A stretch of 64,000 nt of DNA from positions 129,392 through 193,391 of the forward strand of contig NZ_PTJE01000002.1 in NCBI RefSeq assembly GCF_002934445.1, given 5' to 3'. The notes beneath the pieces were generated by a model. It saw only the letters and a program-made list of their open reading frames with translations. It did no database searches and was not told the DNA's origin. The stretch comes from Nonlabens xylanidelens (GTDB lineage: Bacteria > Bacteroidota > Bacteroidia > Flavobacteriales > Flavobacteriaceae). How positions within the stretch are numbered: position 1 is the first letter of the stretch; every line of letters starts with the position of its first letter. Positions 45,721-53,890 of the stretch are shown one piece after another. The translations under genes were made by a program, and so were the position numbers.

Positions 45721-45736
45721 CGCTTTCGCGAAAGCG
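45721..45736. repeat. Recurrent palindrome, intergenic copy
   Basis: Perfect core, 30 bp before the DUF2945 gene. Confidence 0.95.
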
Positions 45737-45766
45737 GAACCACAACTATCTTTAAAGAAAAAAGAC

Positions 45767-45979
45767 ATGATTAAGGAAGGGTCTATGGTAAAGTGGAAAT
45801 GGGGAAACGGTACCGCAACAGGTAAAGTAGAGTCTACGTTTACTAAGAAAGTAACGAGAAAGATCGATGGAAATGAAGTCACTAGAAATGGTGAAGAAGG
45901 AAACAAAGCACTTTATATTAAACAGGAAGATGGTGATAGTGTTTTAAAACTAGAAAGTGAAGTAGAACGTGCCTATTAA
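45767..45979 (+). CDS. DUF2945 (HVA1-type Tudor) small protein
   Basis: These 70 aa match the DUF2945 pattern: GSMVKWKWGNGTATGKVEST, then a lysine-rich strand and the C-terminal VLKLESEVERA. Fungal relatives are the hypervirulence-associated proteins. A perfect recurrent palindrome ends 30 bp upstream of the start (45721-45736). Cytosolic, function unknown. Confidence 0.85.
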   Translation: MIKEGSMVKWKWGNGTATGKVESTFTKKVTRKIDGNEVTRNGEEGNKALYIKQEDGDSVLKLESEVERAY

Positions 45980-46020
45980 TCATTTTAAATGACTAAATTT
46001 AACCATATAATATACCCATT

Positions 46021-46329
46021 TTGGATCTATCTTTAATTACATCACAACAATTGCTAGCGTCTAGCGCACAAAGCCTTTTGGGCTTGCTATTTATAGCGAG
46101 TATTATTGTGGTCGCCTGGTTGTGGTTTTTAAAAAGTCAACGCTCAAATACCGACGCTCCTAAGAGCTCTGTTTCTATAAAAATAGATAGAAACGGAAAA
46201 TATAGATACGAAGCAGTACCTAATTCTGGTAATAGCAATCTTAAATTTTGGATTAAAATAATTATTGCAATTATGGCACTTGCTTTTTTATGGATTCCTA
46301 TAAAATCGTTTATCAATCCGCAGTATTAA
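46021..46329 (+). CDS. Small membrane protein (TTG start)
   Basis: The 102 aa have hydrophobic helices at about 15-36 and 78-97 separated by a polar segment (SVSIKIDRNGKYRYEA). No in-frame ATG precedes the first helix, so TTG at 46021 is used. It ends 3 bp before the next start and is probably co-transcribed. No family recognised. Confidence 0.6.
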   Translation: MDLSLITSQQLLASSAQSLLGLLFIASIIVVAWLWFLKSQRSNTDAPKSSVSIKIDRNGKYRYEAVPNSGNSNLKFWIKIIIAIMALAFLWIPIKSFINPQY

Positions 46330-46332
46330 ATT

Positions 46333-46950
46333 ATGGCACAGTTAATTAAAATTTACGAGGATAATCCTAATCAAAAAGAACTAGAACGCATAGTTAAAGC
46401 AATGCGCGCTGGTGCTCTAGTTATATATCCTACAGATACTGTCTATGGTCTAGGGTGTGATATTACTAATAAACCTGCCTTAGAAAAAATTGCTAGAATT
46501 AAAGGTGTGAAACTAGAAAAGGCTAACTTTTCTTTTATCTGTGAAGACTTAAGTAATCTAAGTGATTATGTAAGCCAGATAGACTCTCATACTTTTAAAA
46601 TATTAAAGCGCAACCTGCCAGGTCCTTATACCTTTATTTTACCAGGTAATAACAATTTACCGACTGTTTTTAAGAAAAAGAAAACGGTAGGAATACGTGT
46701 GCCGGATAATAATATTGCTATAGAATTAGTAAAACTATTAGGCAATCCTATTATCTCTACTTCTATTAAAGATGAAGATGAAGTGGTAGAATACACTACA
46801 GACCCTAGTCTTATTGCAGAGAAATGGGATAACCTAGTGGACTATGTTATAGATGGTGGTTATGGTGGTAATATAGGATCTACTATAGTAGATCTTACTG
46901 AAGATGAGCCAATAATCATACGTGAAGGAAAAGGATCTATAGATTTATAA
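46333..46950 (+). CDS. YrdC/Sua5/YciO-family protein (threonylcarbamoyladenylate synthase-like)
   Basis: The 205-aa protein carries the YrdC fold: GALVIYPTDTVYGLGCD (ATP/threonine site), LPGPYTFILPG, VGIRVPDN, and the SxxxxxxG-type segment GSTIVDLTED. The residues after the first motif (RIKGVKLEKANFSFICEDL) fit YciO more than canonical TsaC (KR-rich loop absent), so activity in t6A formation is uncertain. Confidence 0.85.
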   Translation: MAQLIKIYEDNPNQKELERIVKAMRAGALVIYPTDTVYGLGCDITNKPALEKIARIKGVKLEKANFSFICEDLSNLSDYVSQIDSHTFKILKRNLPGPYTFILPGNNNLPTVFKKKKTVGIRVPDNNIAIELVKLLGNPIISTSIKDEDEVVEYTTDPSLIAEKWDNLVDYVIDGGYGGNIGSTIVDLTEDEPIIIREGKGSIDL

Positions 46951-47025
46951 ACCTTTATTTCTAGATTTCATAAGACAGAGTTTTATACTAGTATTCTAAT
47001 TTTTGCGATTAGCATTATTACTTAT

Positions 47026-47436
47026 ATGTATGTTTTATCAGAAACTATACATTTAAGAGAGTCTACAATGGATATCAATATTCATGACACCTATTACCTT
47101 TTTTCTTCTATTGATTTCTTTACTCTTATTCTTATTTTCGGAATTATTTCAAGTTTGATAATTTTTATTTTAAGCTTGAAAAAATTTAAAGCTTTTTCAT
47201 TACTATTATTAATATTTACAGTTAGTTTTTCTTTATTTGTCTATTCTAGTTTATCAAATTTTGTATACTCAACAATTTATTTGCCTGATCTTCCAAAACG
47301 GTATTACATAAATACAGTTTTTCCAGAAGAAAATAACTTTAGGTTACTTATTATCATCTCTTTACTTATCTCTTTTCTTTCTTTATTGATTTTAATAGTT
47401 TGTAAACTCCTGAGAGTTAAAAAGAAGGTTAATTAA
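47026..47436 (+). CDS. HDTYY-motif membrane protein with doubtful start
   Basis: From the ATG at 47026 the 136-aa protein has helices at about 30-50, 58-78 and 105-128, after a DINIHDTYYLFS motif. In frame and upstream of the ATG, codons 46978-47025 read EFYTSILIFAISIITY, a good membrane helix, but the frame holds no ATG/GTG/TTG start before the preceding stop (46948-46950). Either a rare ATT start (46957) is used or the first helix has lost its start. Confidence 0.55.
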   Translation: MYVLSETIHLRESTMDINIHDTYYLFSSIDFFTLILIFGIISSLIIFILSLKKFKAFSLLLLIFTVSFSLFVYSSLSNFVYSTIYLPDLPKRYYINTVFPEENNFRLLIIISLLISFLSLLILIVCKLLRVKKKVN

Positions 47437-47538
47437 CTCCTGTTTACTTTACTCACAAAGCTTTCTTATTTCACACTTTCTTATTAGAATGGTATCTATT
47501 TAATCTCTAATTTTAGAAGAAATAAAAACACTATAATA

Positions 47539-48372
47539 ATGTCTTATTTAGAAAAAGAAACTGCACAACAAGATGCTAACGTAAGTATCTATTTTGAAGA
47601 TCACGGTAGCGGACAACCTATAATTTTAATACATGGATGGCCATTAAGTGGCGCACAATGGGAATATCAAGTACCTGTACTAGTAGATGCTGGTTATCGT
47701 GTAATTACTTATGACCGTAGAGGTTTTGGTCGTTCTTCTAGACCATATAATGGTTATGATTATAACACTATGGCTAGCGACCTACATGACTTAATTGAAC
47801 AATTAGATCTAGATAACGTTATTCTTGCTGGTTTTTCTATGGCAGGTGGTGAGCTGGCTCAATATGTAGATACTTATGGAACTAGTAAAATAGACAAGTT
47901 AATTTTTATAAGCTCCATCGCTCCTTACCTACTCAAAACAGATGACAACCCAAACGGTGCTCCTGACGAAGTATTTAAAGGAATGGAAGATAACGTGAGA
48001 AAGGATCGCACAGGATTCTTAAAAGGTTTTGGTAATGGGTTTGTGAACTATGACGATAATAAAGATCGCATTTCTCAAGGTCAGCTGGACTATAATTTTC
48101 AGATAGCAGCTAGTGCAAGTCCTAAAGGCTCGCTGGATTGCATCAACGCATTCGGTAGAACAGATCTTCGTCAGGCACTAGAAAAAATAGATGTCCCTAC
48201 CCTATTTATACATGGTGATGCCGATAATATTGTACCTATAGAACCTAGTTCTAAACAAGGACACGAGATAGTAAAAGACTCAAAATTAGAAATTATCAAA
48301 GGTGCTCCACATGGACTTTATGTTACTCATAAAGAAGAACTTAATCAACTGCTATTAGATTTTATCAAATAA
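47539..48372 (+). CDS. Alpha/beta hydrolase (non-haem chloroperoxidase-like)
   Basis: The 277-aa hydrolase has the oxyanion motif LIHGWPLSG, nucleophile S100 in AGFSMAGGE, acidic residue in HGDADNIVPIEP and His in GAPHGLYVTH. The YDRRGFGRSSRP strand is typical of the bromo-/chloroperoxidase-like esterases. Cytosolic; natural substrate unknown. Confidence 0.92.
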   Translation: MSYLEKETAQQDANVSIYFEDHGSGQPIILIHGWPLSGAQWEYQVPVLVDAGYRVITYDRRGFGRSSRPYNGYDYNTMASDLHDLIEQLDLDNVILAGFSMAGGELAQYVDTYGTSKIDKLIFISSIAPYLLKTDDNPNGAPDEVFKGMEDNVRKDRTGFLKGFGNGFVNYDDNKDRISQGQLDYNFQIAASASPKGSLDCINAFGRTDLRQALEKIDVPTLFIHGDADNIVPIEPSSKQGHEIVKDSKLEIIKGAPHGLYVTHKEELNQLLLDFIK

Positions 48373-48378
48373 CATTTT

Positions 48379-49341
48379 TTAAAAATCTAAAACTTCATAG
48401 CGCTCTAGAGATTTTTCTAGAGCGTTTATTTTTTGCTCTATTTTATTGAAAAAACGTGCACGCTCTTTAGAATTAGAATGTGATAAGGAAGTAGCCTGTT
48501 TCAACTGGTGTTTAAAATATCCTTCAATGCGGTGCAACATATTACTAGCCGTAAATCTTATGTAACCCAACATGGTCATAGTGACAAAGCCAGCCACAGG
48601 CTTGCCATGCTTATAAGCAATAGAATTATTGGTCATTATTAATAATTCATGATAGTGTATGTCATAACGATCTGTAAGCAGTTCTTTTTGCTTTAAAGCA
48701 ATTAGGTTTTTAATGTCTTTACACAATATTCTAGCGTCTTCTAGTCGTAACATTCCTGCGGTAAGAAAATAATCAATCTGCTTGAGACTGCTAGTTACTG
48801 TAGTATCATTCCATATTTCACACACCTCAAATCGTTCAATGAGTTGTGCTATTTCCTTCATCGCCGACTTCATTTCCATAGTCAGGTGAAAGTTCTCATA
48901 TTTAGTATCCATAAATGTAGGATCCATAAGTTGCAACCACACATAAATTTTAAACCTAGCCAGTTCACTATTATCAAAATGATGGTACACAGGAATATCC
49001 TTTGCACTGTACTCAAAACGCACTCCATCTTTTCCTAGTTGTCTTAGGTTTCTTACTGTTTCTACTAGATATTCTTCCATACTCTTAATAGAATTTACAT
49101 GAGTAGTAGCCTCGCCTAGTGCACTTAATTTTACATCTTGCACCATAATATTATCCAGTGAGAACTGCCCTGTTTTTGCCAGTTCCATAGCTTCATCTGC
49201 TGTTAATTTTGCCTTGCCTTGAATACGTCTATAGGCAGCATCATAACTTATATCTAAGACATTTGCTACTTGTTGTATAAAAGATGTTTGATCGGTTACG
49301 CTTTCGCGAAAGCGATTAATAATTAAGTCTTGTTTTTTCAT
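48379..49341 (-). CDS. HTH-type regulator with large ligand-like domain (BetR-like)
   Basis: Residues 10-70 form a helix-turn-helix like those called BetR or Cro-like: FIQQVANVLDISYDAAYRRI followed by LTADEAMELA. The rest (about 80-320) is helical without a recognised domain. A perfect recurrent palindrome (49299-49314) lies in frame at the N-terminus and encodes RFRESV. It faces the alpha/beta hydrolase gene, 6 bp apart at the 3' ends. Confidence 0.75.
   Translation of the reverse strand: MKKQDLIINRFRESVTDQTSFIQQVANVLDISYDAAYRRIQGKAKLTADEAMELAKTGQFSLDNIMVQDVKLSALGEATTHVNSIKSMEEYLVETVRNLRQLGKDGVRFEYSAKDIPVYHHFDNSELARFKIYVWLQLMDPTFMDTKYENFHLTMEMKSAMKEIAQLIERFEVCEIWNDTTVTSSLKQIDYFLTAGMLRLEDARILCKDIKNLIALKQKELLTDRYDIHYHELLIMTNNSIAYKHGKPVAGFVTMTMLGYIRFTASNMLHRIEGYFKHQLKQATSLSHSNSKERARFFNKIEQKINALEKSLERYEVLDF
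49299..49314. repeat. Recurrent palindrome inside HTH-regulator gene
   Basis: Perfect core, in the minus-strand reading frame as RFRESV near the N-terminus. Confidence 0.95.
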
Positions 49342-49442
49342 TTTGCGTTATTCACAAATTAAAAGTACGAAATACTTATTTAACGCAAATCTTGTTTTAA
49401 AAAACACAATAGATTTGGAATATAATAAAAAAACTACCTATT

Positions 49443-50042
49443 ATGAATATTCCTAAAGTGCTCATTCTATTCCGTTTATTACTTGCTCCCATTATTTTAG
49501 GACTTGCCTATTTTATAGGTGACGATTCTAAAACAACCATAATAGTGCTCATGTATCTAGGGTTGATCTCTGACATTCTAGATGGTATAGTAGCTAGAAA
49601 ACAAGGTGTCTCCAGTACTAGTTTAAGAAGAATGGATAGTCAGACAGATATGGTGTTTTGGCTTTCTATAGGATTTGCCACGTGGATACTCTATCCACAA
49701 CTTATTGCAAATAATTACGTTTCTATATATGTAATTCTTGTCATGGAGGTAGCATGTTATGTGATAAGTCTGGTTAAGTTTAAAAAGGAGACTTGTACGC
49801 ATGCATTTCTATCAAAATTGTGGGGTATTACTTTACTCGTTGCTTTTACATCGTTGATAGGTTTTAATCATTCAGGAATTCCCTTTGCACTAGCGATAGT
49901 CATGGGAATTATATCACATATAGATAGAATACTTATCACTATCATACTTCCTAAATGGACGCATGATATACCGAGTGCATACCATGCTTATTTGATAAGA
50001 AAGGGTATCGATTTTAAAAGAAATGATTTATTAAACGGCTAA
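49443..50042 (+). CDS. CDP-alcohol phosphatidyltransferase family protein
   Basis: This membrane protein of 199 aa has five or six hydrophobic helices. The CDP-alcohol motif is seen as DGIVARKQGVSSTSLRRMD followed by SQTD; all Asp metal ligands are present but the central Gly (position before the final x3-D-x3-D) is Leu. It would transfer a phosphatidyl or related group from a CDP donor. The next small gene follows after 15 bp. Confidence 0.85.
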   Translation: MNIPKVLILFRLLLAPIILGLAYFIGDDSKTTIIVLMYLGLISDILDGIVARKQGVSSTSLRRMDSQTDMVFWLSIGFATWILYPQLIANNYVSIYVILVMEVACYVISLVKFKKETCTHAFLSKLWGITLLVAFTSLIGFNHSGIPFALAIVMGIISHIDRILITIILPKWTHDIPSAYHAYLIRKGIDFKRNDLLNG

Positions 50043-50057
50043 CTAAAGACAATAATT

Positions 50058-50411
50058 ATGAAAAACCTAGTACAACAATATTATGCCATATTTGAAGAAA
50101 AGGTATCTACTACTACATTTACACAACTGTGGATTATGCTACAAAAAAATCTAGGCACAAGTTACTTAGACTTAAAGCTAGACGAATTGTGCAACACAAA
50201 GAGAAAACAATTACTCTCTTTAATGCCTAGCCACATAAAGGTAGGAAAAGAGTCGGTATTGAGTATTCAATTAACCAATTCTAAAATTGAAGAATTGAGA
50301 ATGGTTTTATTAACCTCTGGACTTTCTTTACTTAAATTAATTAGAATACCTGTTACTATGAAAGAGCAAGAACTCGCTATACCACCACAAATAATGAGAG
50401 ATCTATTCTAG
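50058..50411 (+). CDS. Hypothetical small cytosolic protein
   Basis: The 117 residues belong to no recognised family. Predicted alpha-helical, no membrane segment, no Cys pair apart from one Cys (LCNTKRKQ). Starts 15 bp after the phosphatidyltransferase gene, so probably its operon partner. Its 3' end overlaps the convergent lipoprotein gene by 9 bp. Confidence 0.6.
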   Translation: MKNLVQQYYAIFEEKVSTTTFTQLWIMLQKNLGTSYLDLKLDELCNTKRKQLLSLMPSHIKVGKESVLSIQLTNSKIEELRMVLLTSGLSLLKLIRIPVTMKEQELAIPPQIMRDLF

Positions 50412-51641
50412 AGTTTCTGCTTGCAGTTCTCCTAAGAACTCGTAGAATTCTTCTTTAAATCGTTCATGCTTCTGACCAGTTGCCAGTCCATTATAACCGG
50501 TGTGTATACGTCTCACTTTACCAAATTTATCTATATAAATACTGGTAGGGTATGATAATACATGGTTAAGCATTGGCAACTTTTCATTTGCTGTTTTCTT
50601 ATCTGTAGAACCATATTGAGCTAATAAAATAGGATACGTAACATTCTCTGCATCAATAAGTCTTTTTATAGATTGCAAAGCAGCTTTTTCGGTAGGTGCA
50701 TATTCAAATGCTAGACCTATAAATTTTACATTAGGGTTTTGAGAGTTGATATATTCTTGAAAAAATCTAGTCTCTTCTAGACAGTTAGGACACCAGCTAC
50801 CTAATAACTGCACTACAACAACCTGATCTTTAAATTCTGCATCTTGTAAGCTAACTTGCTTTCCATTTACATCTTTAAAACTAAAATCTACAGAATCATA
50901 CCCTTCTTTTAAATAAGTAAGCGTTGTAGCATCTGGTAGATTATAATCGTTATTAAGAATTGCAGTAAATGGTTCTTTCCAGTGATTACCACTATAAAAA
51001 TATCCTTCTAGAACACTGTCTTTTACAGCTGCTTCAAATAGAAAAGCATGAGCACCGTCAAAGGTGGATAACTTTAAAGTATCATTTACCACAGCACCTT
51101 CAAGAAATCTATAATCTCCGGTTGTAGTTTCAAAAGTACCTGTAACTTTATTTCCTTCTTGAGTAAAAACACCTTTTGCAATGTAACGATCTGATTCACT
51201 GTCTGGACTGAAAACAGTTTCATAGCTACCAGATAAAAAGGAAGATGTTGTAGCATCTTCAATCGACGCAAAACGATAATCTTTTCCTGCAGTCATTGTA
51301 AATGGTACTACTCTATCTAGACTAGGTTTAACGTGTTCTCCTGTTATTAACTCATTAGATTGAAATTCACCTTTAAAGTATCCTTCAAAAACTGGAGGTT
51401 TTATAAAAATAGAGTCTCCTTCTATGGTGATCTCTGTAACGATAATTTCTTCATTTGCATTAAACATCGTTAAGGTATGGTCTTCATTTACCTTTAATTG
51501 TACCGGTAATTCTTTGTCATTACCTAAATCAAAGGTTAGTCTCCAGTTGCCAGGAGATAATGATAAAGCTACGGCTTGGGTAGACTCTTCTTTACAAGAG
51601 GAAAGTAGTATAACGAGCGAAAGAAATAGTAATTTTTTCAT
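50403..51641 (-). CDS. TlpA-like thioredoxin-family lipoprotein
   Basis: The lipoprotein signal LFLSLVILLSSC gives Cys 16. Residues about 25-245 form a DUF4369-like beta-rich N-terminal region; the C-terminal 160 residues are a thioredoxin domain with GSWCPNCLEET (redox C-x2-C) and cis-Pro LSYPTSIYID. Typical of Bacteroidetes TlpA-type proteins acting in the periplasm in thiol exchange. 412 aa. Confidence 0.9.
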   Translation of the reverse strand: MKKLLFLSLVILLSSCKEESTQAVALSLSPGNWRLTFDLGNDKELPVQLKVNEDHTLTMFNANEEIIVTEITIEGDSIFIKPPVFEGYFKGEFQSNELITGEHVKPSLDRVVPFTMTAGKDYRFASIEDATTSSFLSGSYETVFSPDSESDRYIAKGVFTQEGNKVTGTFETTTGDYRFLEGAVVNDTLKLSTFDGAHAFLFEAAVKDSVLEGYFYSGNHWKEPFTAILNNDYNLPDATTLTYLKEGYDSVDFSFKDVNGKQVSLQDAEFKDQVVVVQLLGSWCPNCLEETRFFQEYINSQNPNVKFIGLAFEYAPTEKAALQSIKRLIDAENVTYPILLAQYGSTDKKTANEKLPMLNHVLSYPTSIYIDKFGKVRRIHTGYNGLATGQKHERFKEEFYEFLGELQAETLE

Positions 51642-51736
51642 ACTGCAAGTTTATTGCATAATTATCACGTAATTATTACGATTCAATTTATTAATATTTA
51701 TTTAGTAAATCGGCTATATTTTAAGAACTTCGCCAC

Positions 51737-52312
51737 ATGGAGCATCGACACTTTTTAATCTACAAACCTTATAAAATGCTTAGTCAGTTCATGACTAACG
51801 ACAGGCATCAAAAAAACAAGAAGTTTTTAGGAGAGCTATTTGATTTCCCGACAGATAGCATGGCTGTAGGCAGACTAGATGAAACTAGTGAAGGCCTATT
51901 AATGATTACTACAGACGGCAAATTAAGCAGTCATATTAATAAACACGGTAAGGTAGAGAAAGAATACTATGCACAAGTAGATGGAGTGATTACAAAAGAG
52001 GCAATTGAAAAAATAACCTCTGGACTAGAGATAAGTATAAATGGCTCTATTTACTTAACCAAAGAATGTCAGGCAAAAATAGTAGAACAAACCCCTGATT
52101 TACCAGCAACGTTACAACGTGTACGAGACGATCGCCACGGTCCTACTTCTTGGGTTTCTGTGACTTTAAAAGAAGGAAAATTTAGACAGGTACGTAAGAT
52201 GTGCGCTGCAGTAGGATTTCCTGTATTGCGACTTGCTCGTGTACGCATAGGAGCATTTACCTTAGAAAATCTTAATAAAAAAACTGTTGTGGAAATTACC
52301 GACCTATTATAG
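51737..52312 (+). CDS. RsuA/RluE-family pseudouridine synthase
   Basis: A protein of 191 aa without an S4 domain. The catalytic motif is VGRLDETSEGLLMITTDG; the C-terminal WVSVTLKEGKFRQVRKMCAA matches the family. The compact size resembles E. coli RluE (23S rRNA U2457), but the target is inferred. Ends 17 bp inside the convergent gene at 52296. Confidence 0.9.
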   Translation: MEHRHFLIYKPYKMLSQFMTNDRHQKNKKFLGELFDFPTDSMAVGRLDETSEGLLMITTDGKLSSHINKHGKVEKEYYAQVDGVITKEAIEKITSGLEISINGSIYLTKECQAKIVEQTPDLPATLQRVRDDRHGPTSWVSVTLKEGKFRQVRKMCAAVGFPVLRLARVRIGAFTLENLNKKTVVEITDLL

Positions 52313-53102
52313 TTTTCCTAACGAGAGGATCTACTTCTTTCCATGGATTTGTAATTGATCTCCATTCAGAAGCAGTGTTTTTTAATCCATTCATAGCCAT
52401 TGCAGTGGATTTTATTTCATAACTCAAATTGGGATCAAATCGCATATTACCACCACATTCCCAATAACCTATTTCAAAATTGCCTTGATAGGGCTTCAAA
52501 TAAGTCCTAAACATTTCTCCTTTTGAATTTCTTATAGTAACCTCATACCAGACCTTATAACTCAAGAGAAAATAATTAGGCTCGAAGCCCACCAAAAGTG
52601 TAAAACCTACTGAAGATGATTGCTTTAATTCCTTTGCACCTACTATCTCTTTGTAATCTAAGTGTAAATCTTTGTGTACACTATAATCCTTTACAGAGTC
52701 TACAATAAAAAATTTACCTTTCCATCTTTTTTTTTCAAACCATTCATCAGGTAAGTCAGCAAATTTTTCATCATTATATTTAAACTGAGAATAAAAAAAA
52801 TACTTAGTTCCCATTTTTAATGGACAGTCAGGCTTTAATAGTATTTGAGCATGTAAATTTATTCTTGTAGAATCAAAAATAAGTAGGTCGATTATTTCAC
52901 CTTGTTCAGATCTTAAGGAGTAATCAAAATTATTAATAGAAAATAGGCTCTTCTCAGTTTCCATTCCATTTTGTAGCATAAATAGTTGATCTACATCAAT
53001 ATTATGATTTTCAGGAAATAACTGCGTAGTACTTATTCCGCACTCCATTCCTAAAGATAAAAATGGAATAAAAAATAAAATTACTACTAAAGCCTTACTC
53101 AT
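52296..53102 (-). CDS. Hypothetical secreted protein
   Basis: The 268 aa begin with a signal peptide (LVVILFFIPFLSLG). The mature part has beta-rich stretches (WYEVTIRNSKGEMFRTYLK) but no known domain. Overlaps the preceding gene (53095-53706) by 8 bp, so the two are translationally coupled and probably work together. Confidence 0.65.
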   Translation of the reverse strand: MSKALVVILFFIPFLSLGMECGISTTQLFPENHNIDVDQLFMLQNGMETEKSLFSINNFDYSLRSEQGEIIDLLIFDSTRINLHAQILLKPDCPLKMGTKYFFYSQFKYNDEKFADLPDEWFEKKRWKGKFFIVDSVKDYSVHKDLHLDYKEIVGAKELKQSSSVGFTLLVGFEPNYFLLSYKVWYEVTIRNSKGEMFRTYLKPYQGNFEIGYWECGGNMRFDPNLSYEIKSTAMAMNGLKNTASEWRSITNPWKEVDPLVRKTIIGR

Positions 53103-53706
53103 TCTTCAAAATAATCAAAGTAGCTTTTACACCAGACGCAAGGTTCCATATGTTTTGTTGTACTACTTTACCTTTAGTATCCATCACTTTAAACTCTGCT
53201 GTGTTGGGACCAGAAGACCCTTGGTTTAAGGCTTCAATTTCTATTTTATTGAATCCATCTTTAAGAGGTATACTAACTCCTTGATAGACATTTCTTAGGT
53301 ATATTTTTTCCACAAGAATCTTATCATCTTGCCATATACGCACTAGATCTCCATCTTCAAATTGGTGATCTCTACAAACAAGCCTAAGTAATTTCTCACC
53401 GGTTCTTATTTCGCCTAGAAAAGTATCACTTCTAAAACCTGCACCTACCGGAGCATCTTTTTTAAATTTTTGCTTTTGATACTTAATACCTGGATCTACA
53501 AGATCGGTCTCTTGACGCATTTTGATCTCGTTATTTTCTTTGGGTCTGGTATATGTTTTAGTCTCCTTCTTTTCTGGAAACAACATAGATCCACCTGTAG
53601 TAGTTTGTGGAACTGGTTCTATAGTACGTGGAGCTGTGTTAGGAATCTCTTGTGCAAAAGAATACCCTGTAGATAAAATAAATATGAATGCAATAACCTT
53701 TCTCAT
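53095..53706 (-). CDS. Hypothetical secreted protein
   Basis: The 203 aa carry the signal peptide RKVIAFIFILSTGYSFAQ, a Pro/Thr-rich linker (20-75), then a beta-sandwich-like domain with LVCRDHQFEDGDLVRIWQDD and IPLKDGFNKIEIEALNQG. The DGDxVxIW pattern recalls calcium-binding or Ig-like surface domains, but no family is assigned. Coupled with the following gene. Confidence 0.65.
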   Translation of the reverse strand: MRKVIAFIFILSTGYSFAQEIPNTAPRTIEPVPQTTTGGSMLFPEKKETKTYTRPKENNEIKMRQETDLVDPGIKYQKQKFKKDAPVGAGFRSDTFLGEIRTGEKLLRLVCRDHQFEDGDLVRIWQDDKILVEKIYLRNVYQGVSIPLKDGFNKIEIEALNQGSSGPNTAEFKVMDTKGKVVQQNIWNLASGVKATLIILKNE

Positions 53707-53835
53707 ACCTGCAAGTTATCAAATTCCCTGCCTAAAATGATCACAGAGAAGTTATTTTAAGTTAAAATGTCGTGATAACTCGTTGTTTTTAAGCAAGATT
53801 TAAACAAATGAAATTTATTATTAATTATCTATTCT

Positions 53836-53861
53836 GGTTACGCTTTCGCGAAAGCGTAACC
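53836..53861. repeat. Recurrent palindrome, extended 26-bp copy
   Basis: The core 53841-53856 is extended to a perfect 26-bp palindrome by GGTTA/TAACC. It lies between the secreted-protein gene and murA. Confidence 0.95.
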
Positions 53862-53890
53862 TAAAACAGAAAAATTATAGCTTTTAAATT

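Noticed and set aside
48399-48425. Inverted repeat CGCTCTAGA ... TCTAGAGCG near the hydrolase/regulator junction
   Set aside because: It lies within the C-terminal coding region of the minus-strand regulator gene, so it is not clearly a separate element, though it could aid termination of the hydrolase transcript.
53470-53740. Overlapping plus-strand ORFs over the secreted-protein gene
   Set aside because: No start context or domain; antisense shadows of the minus-strand gene with a signal peptide.
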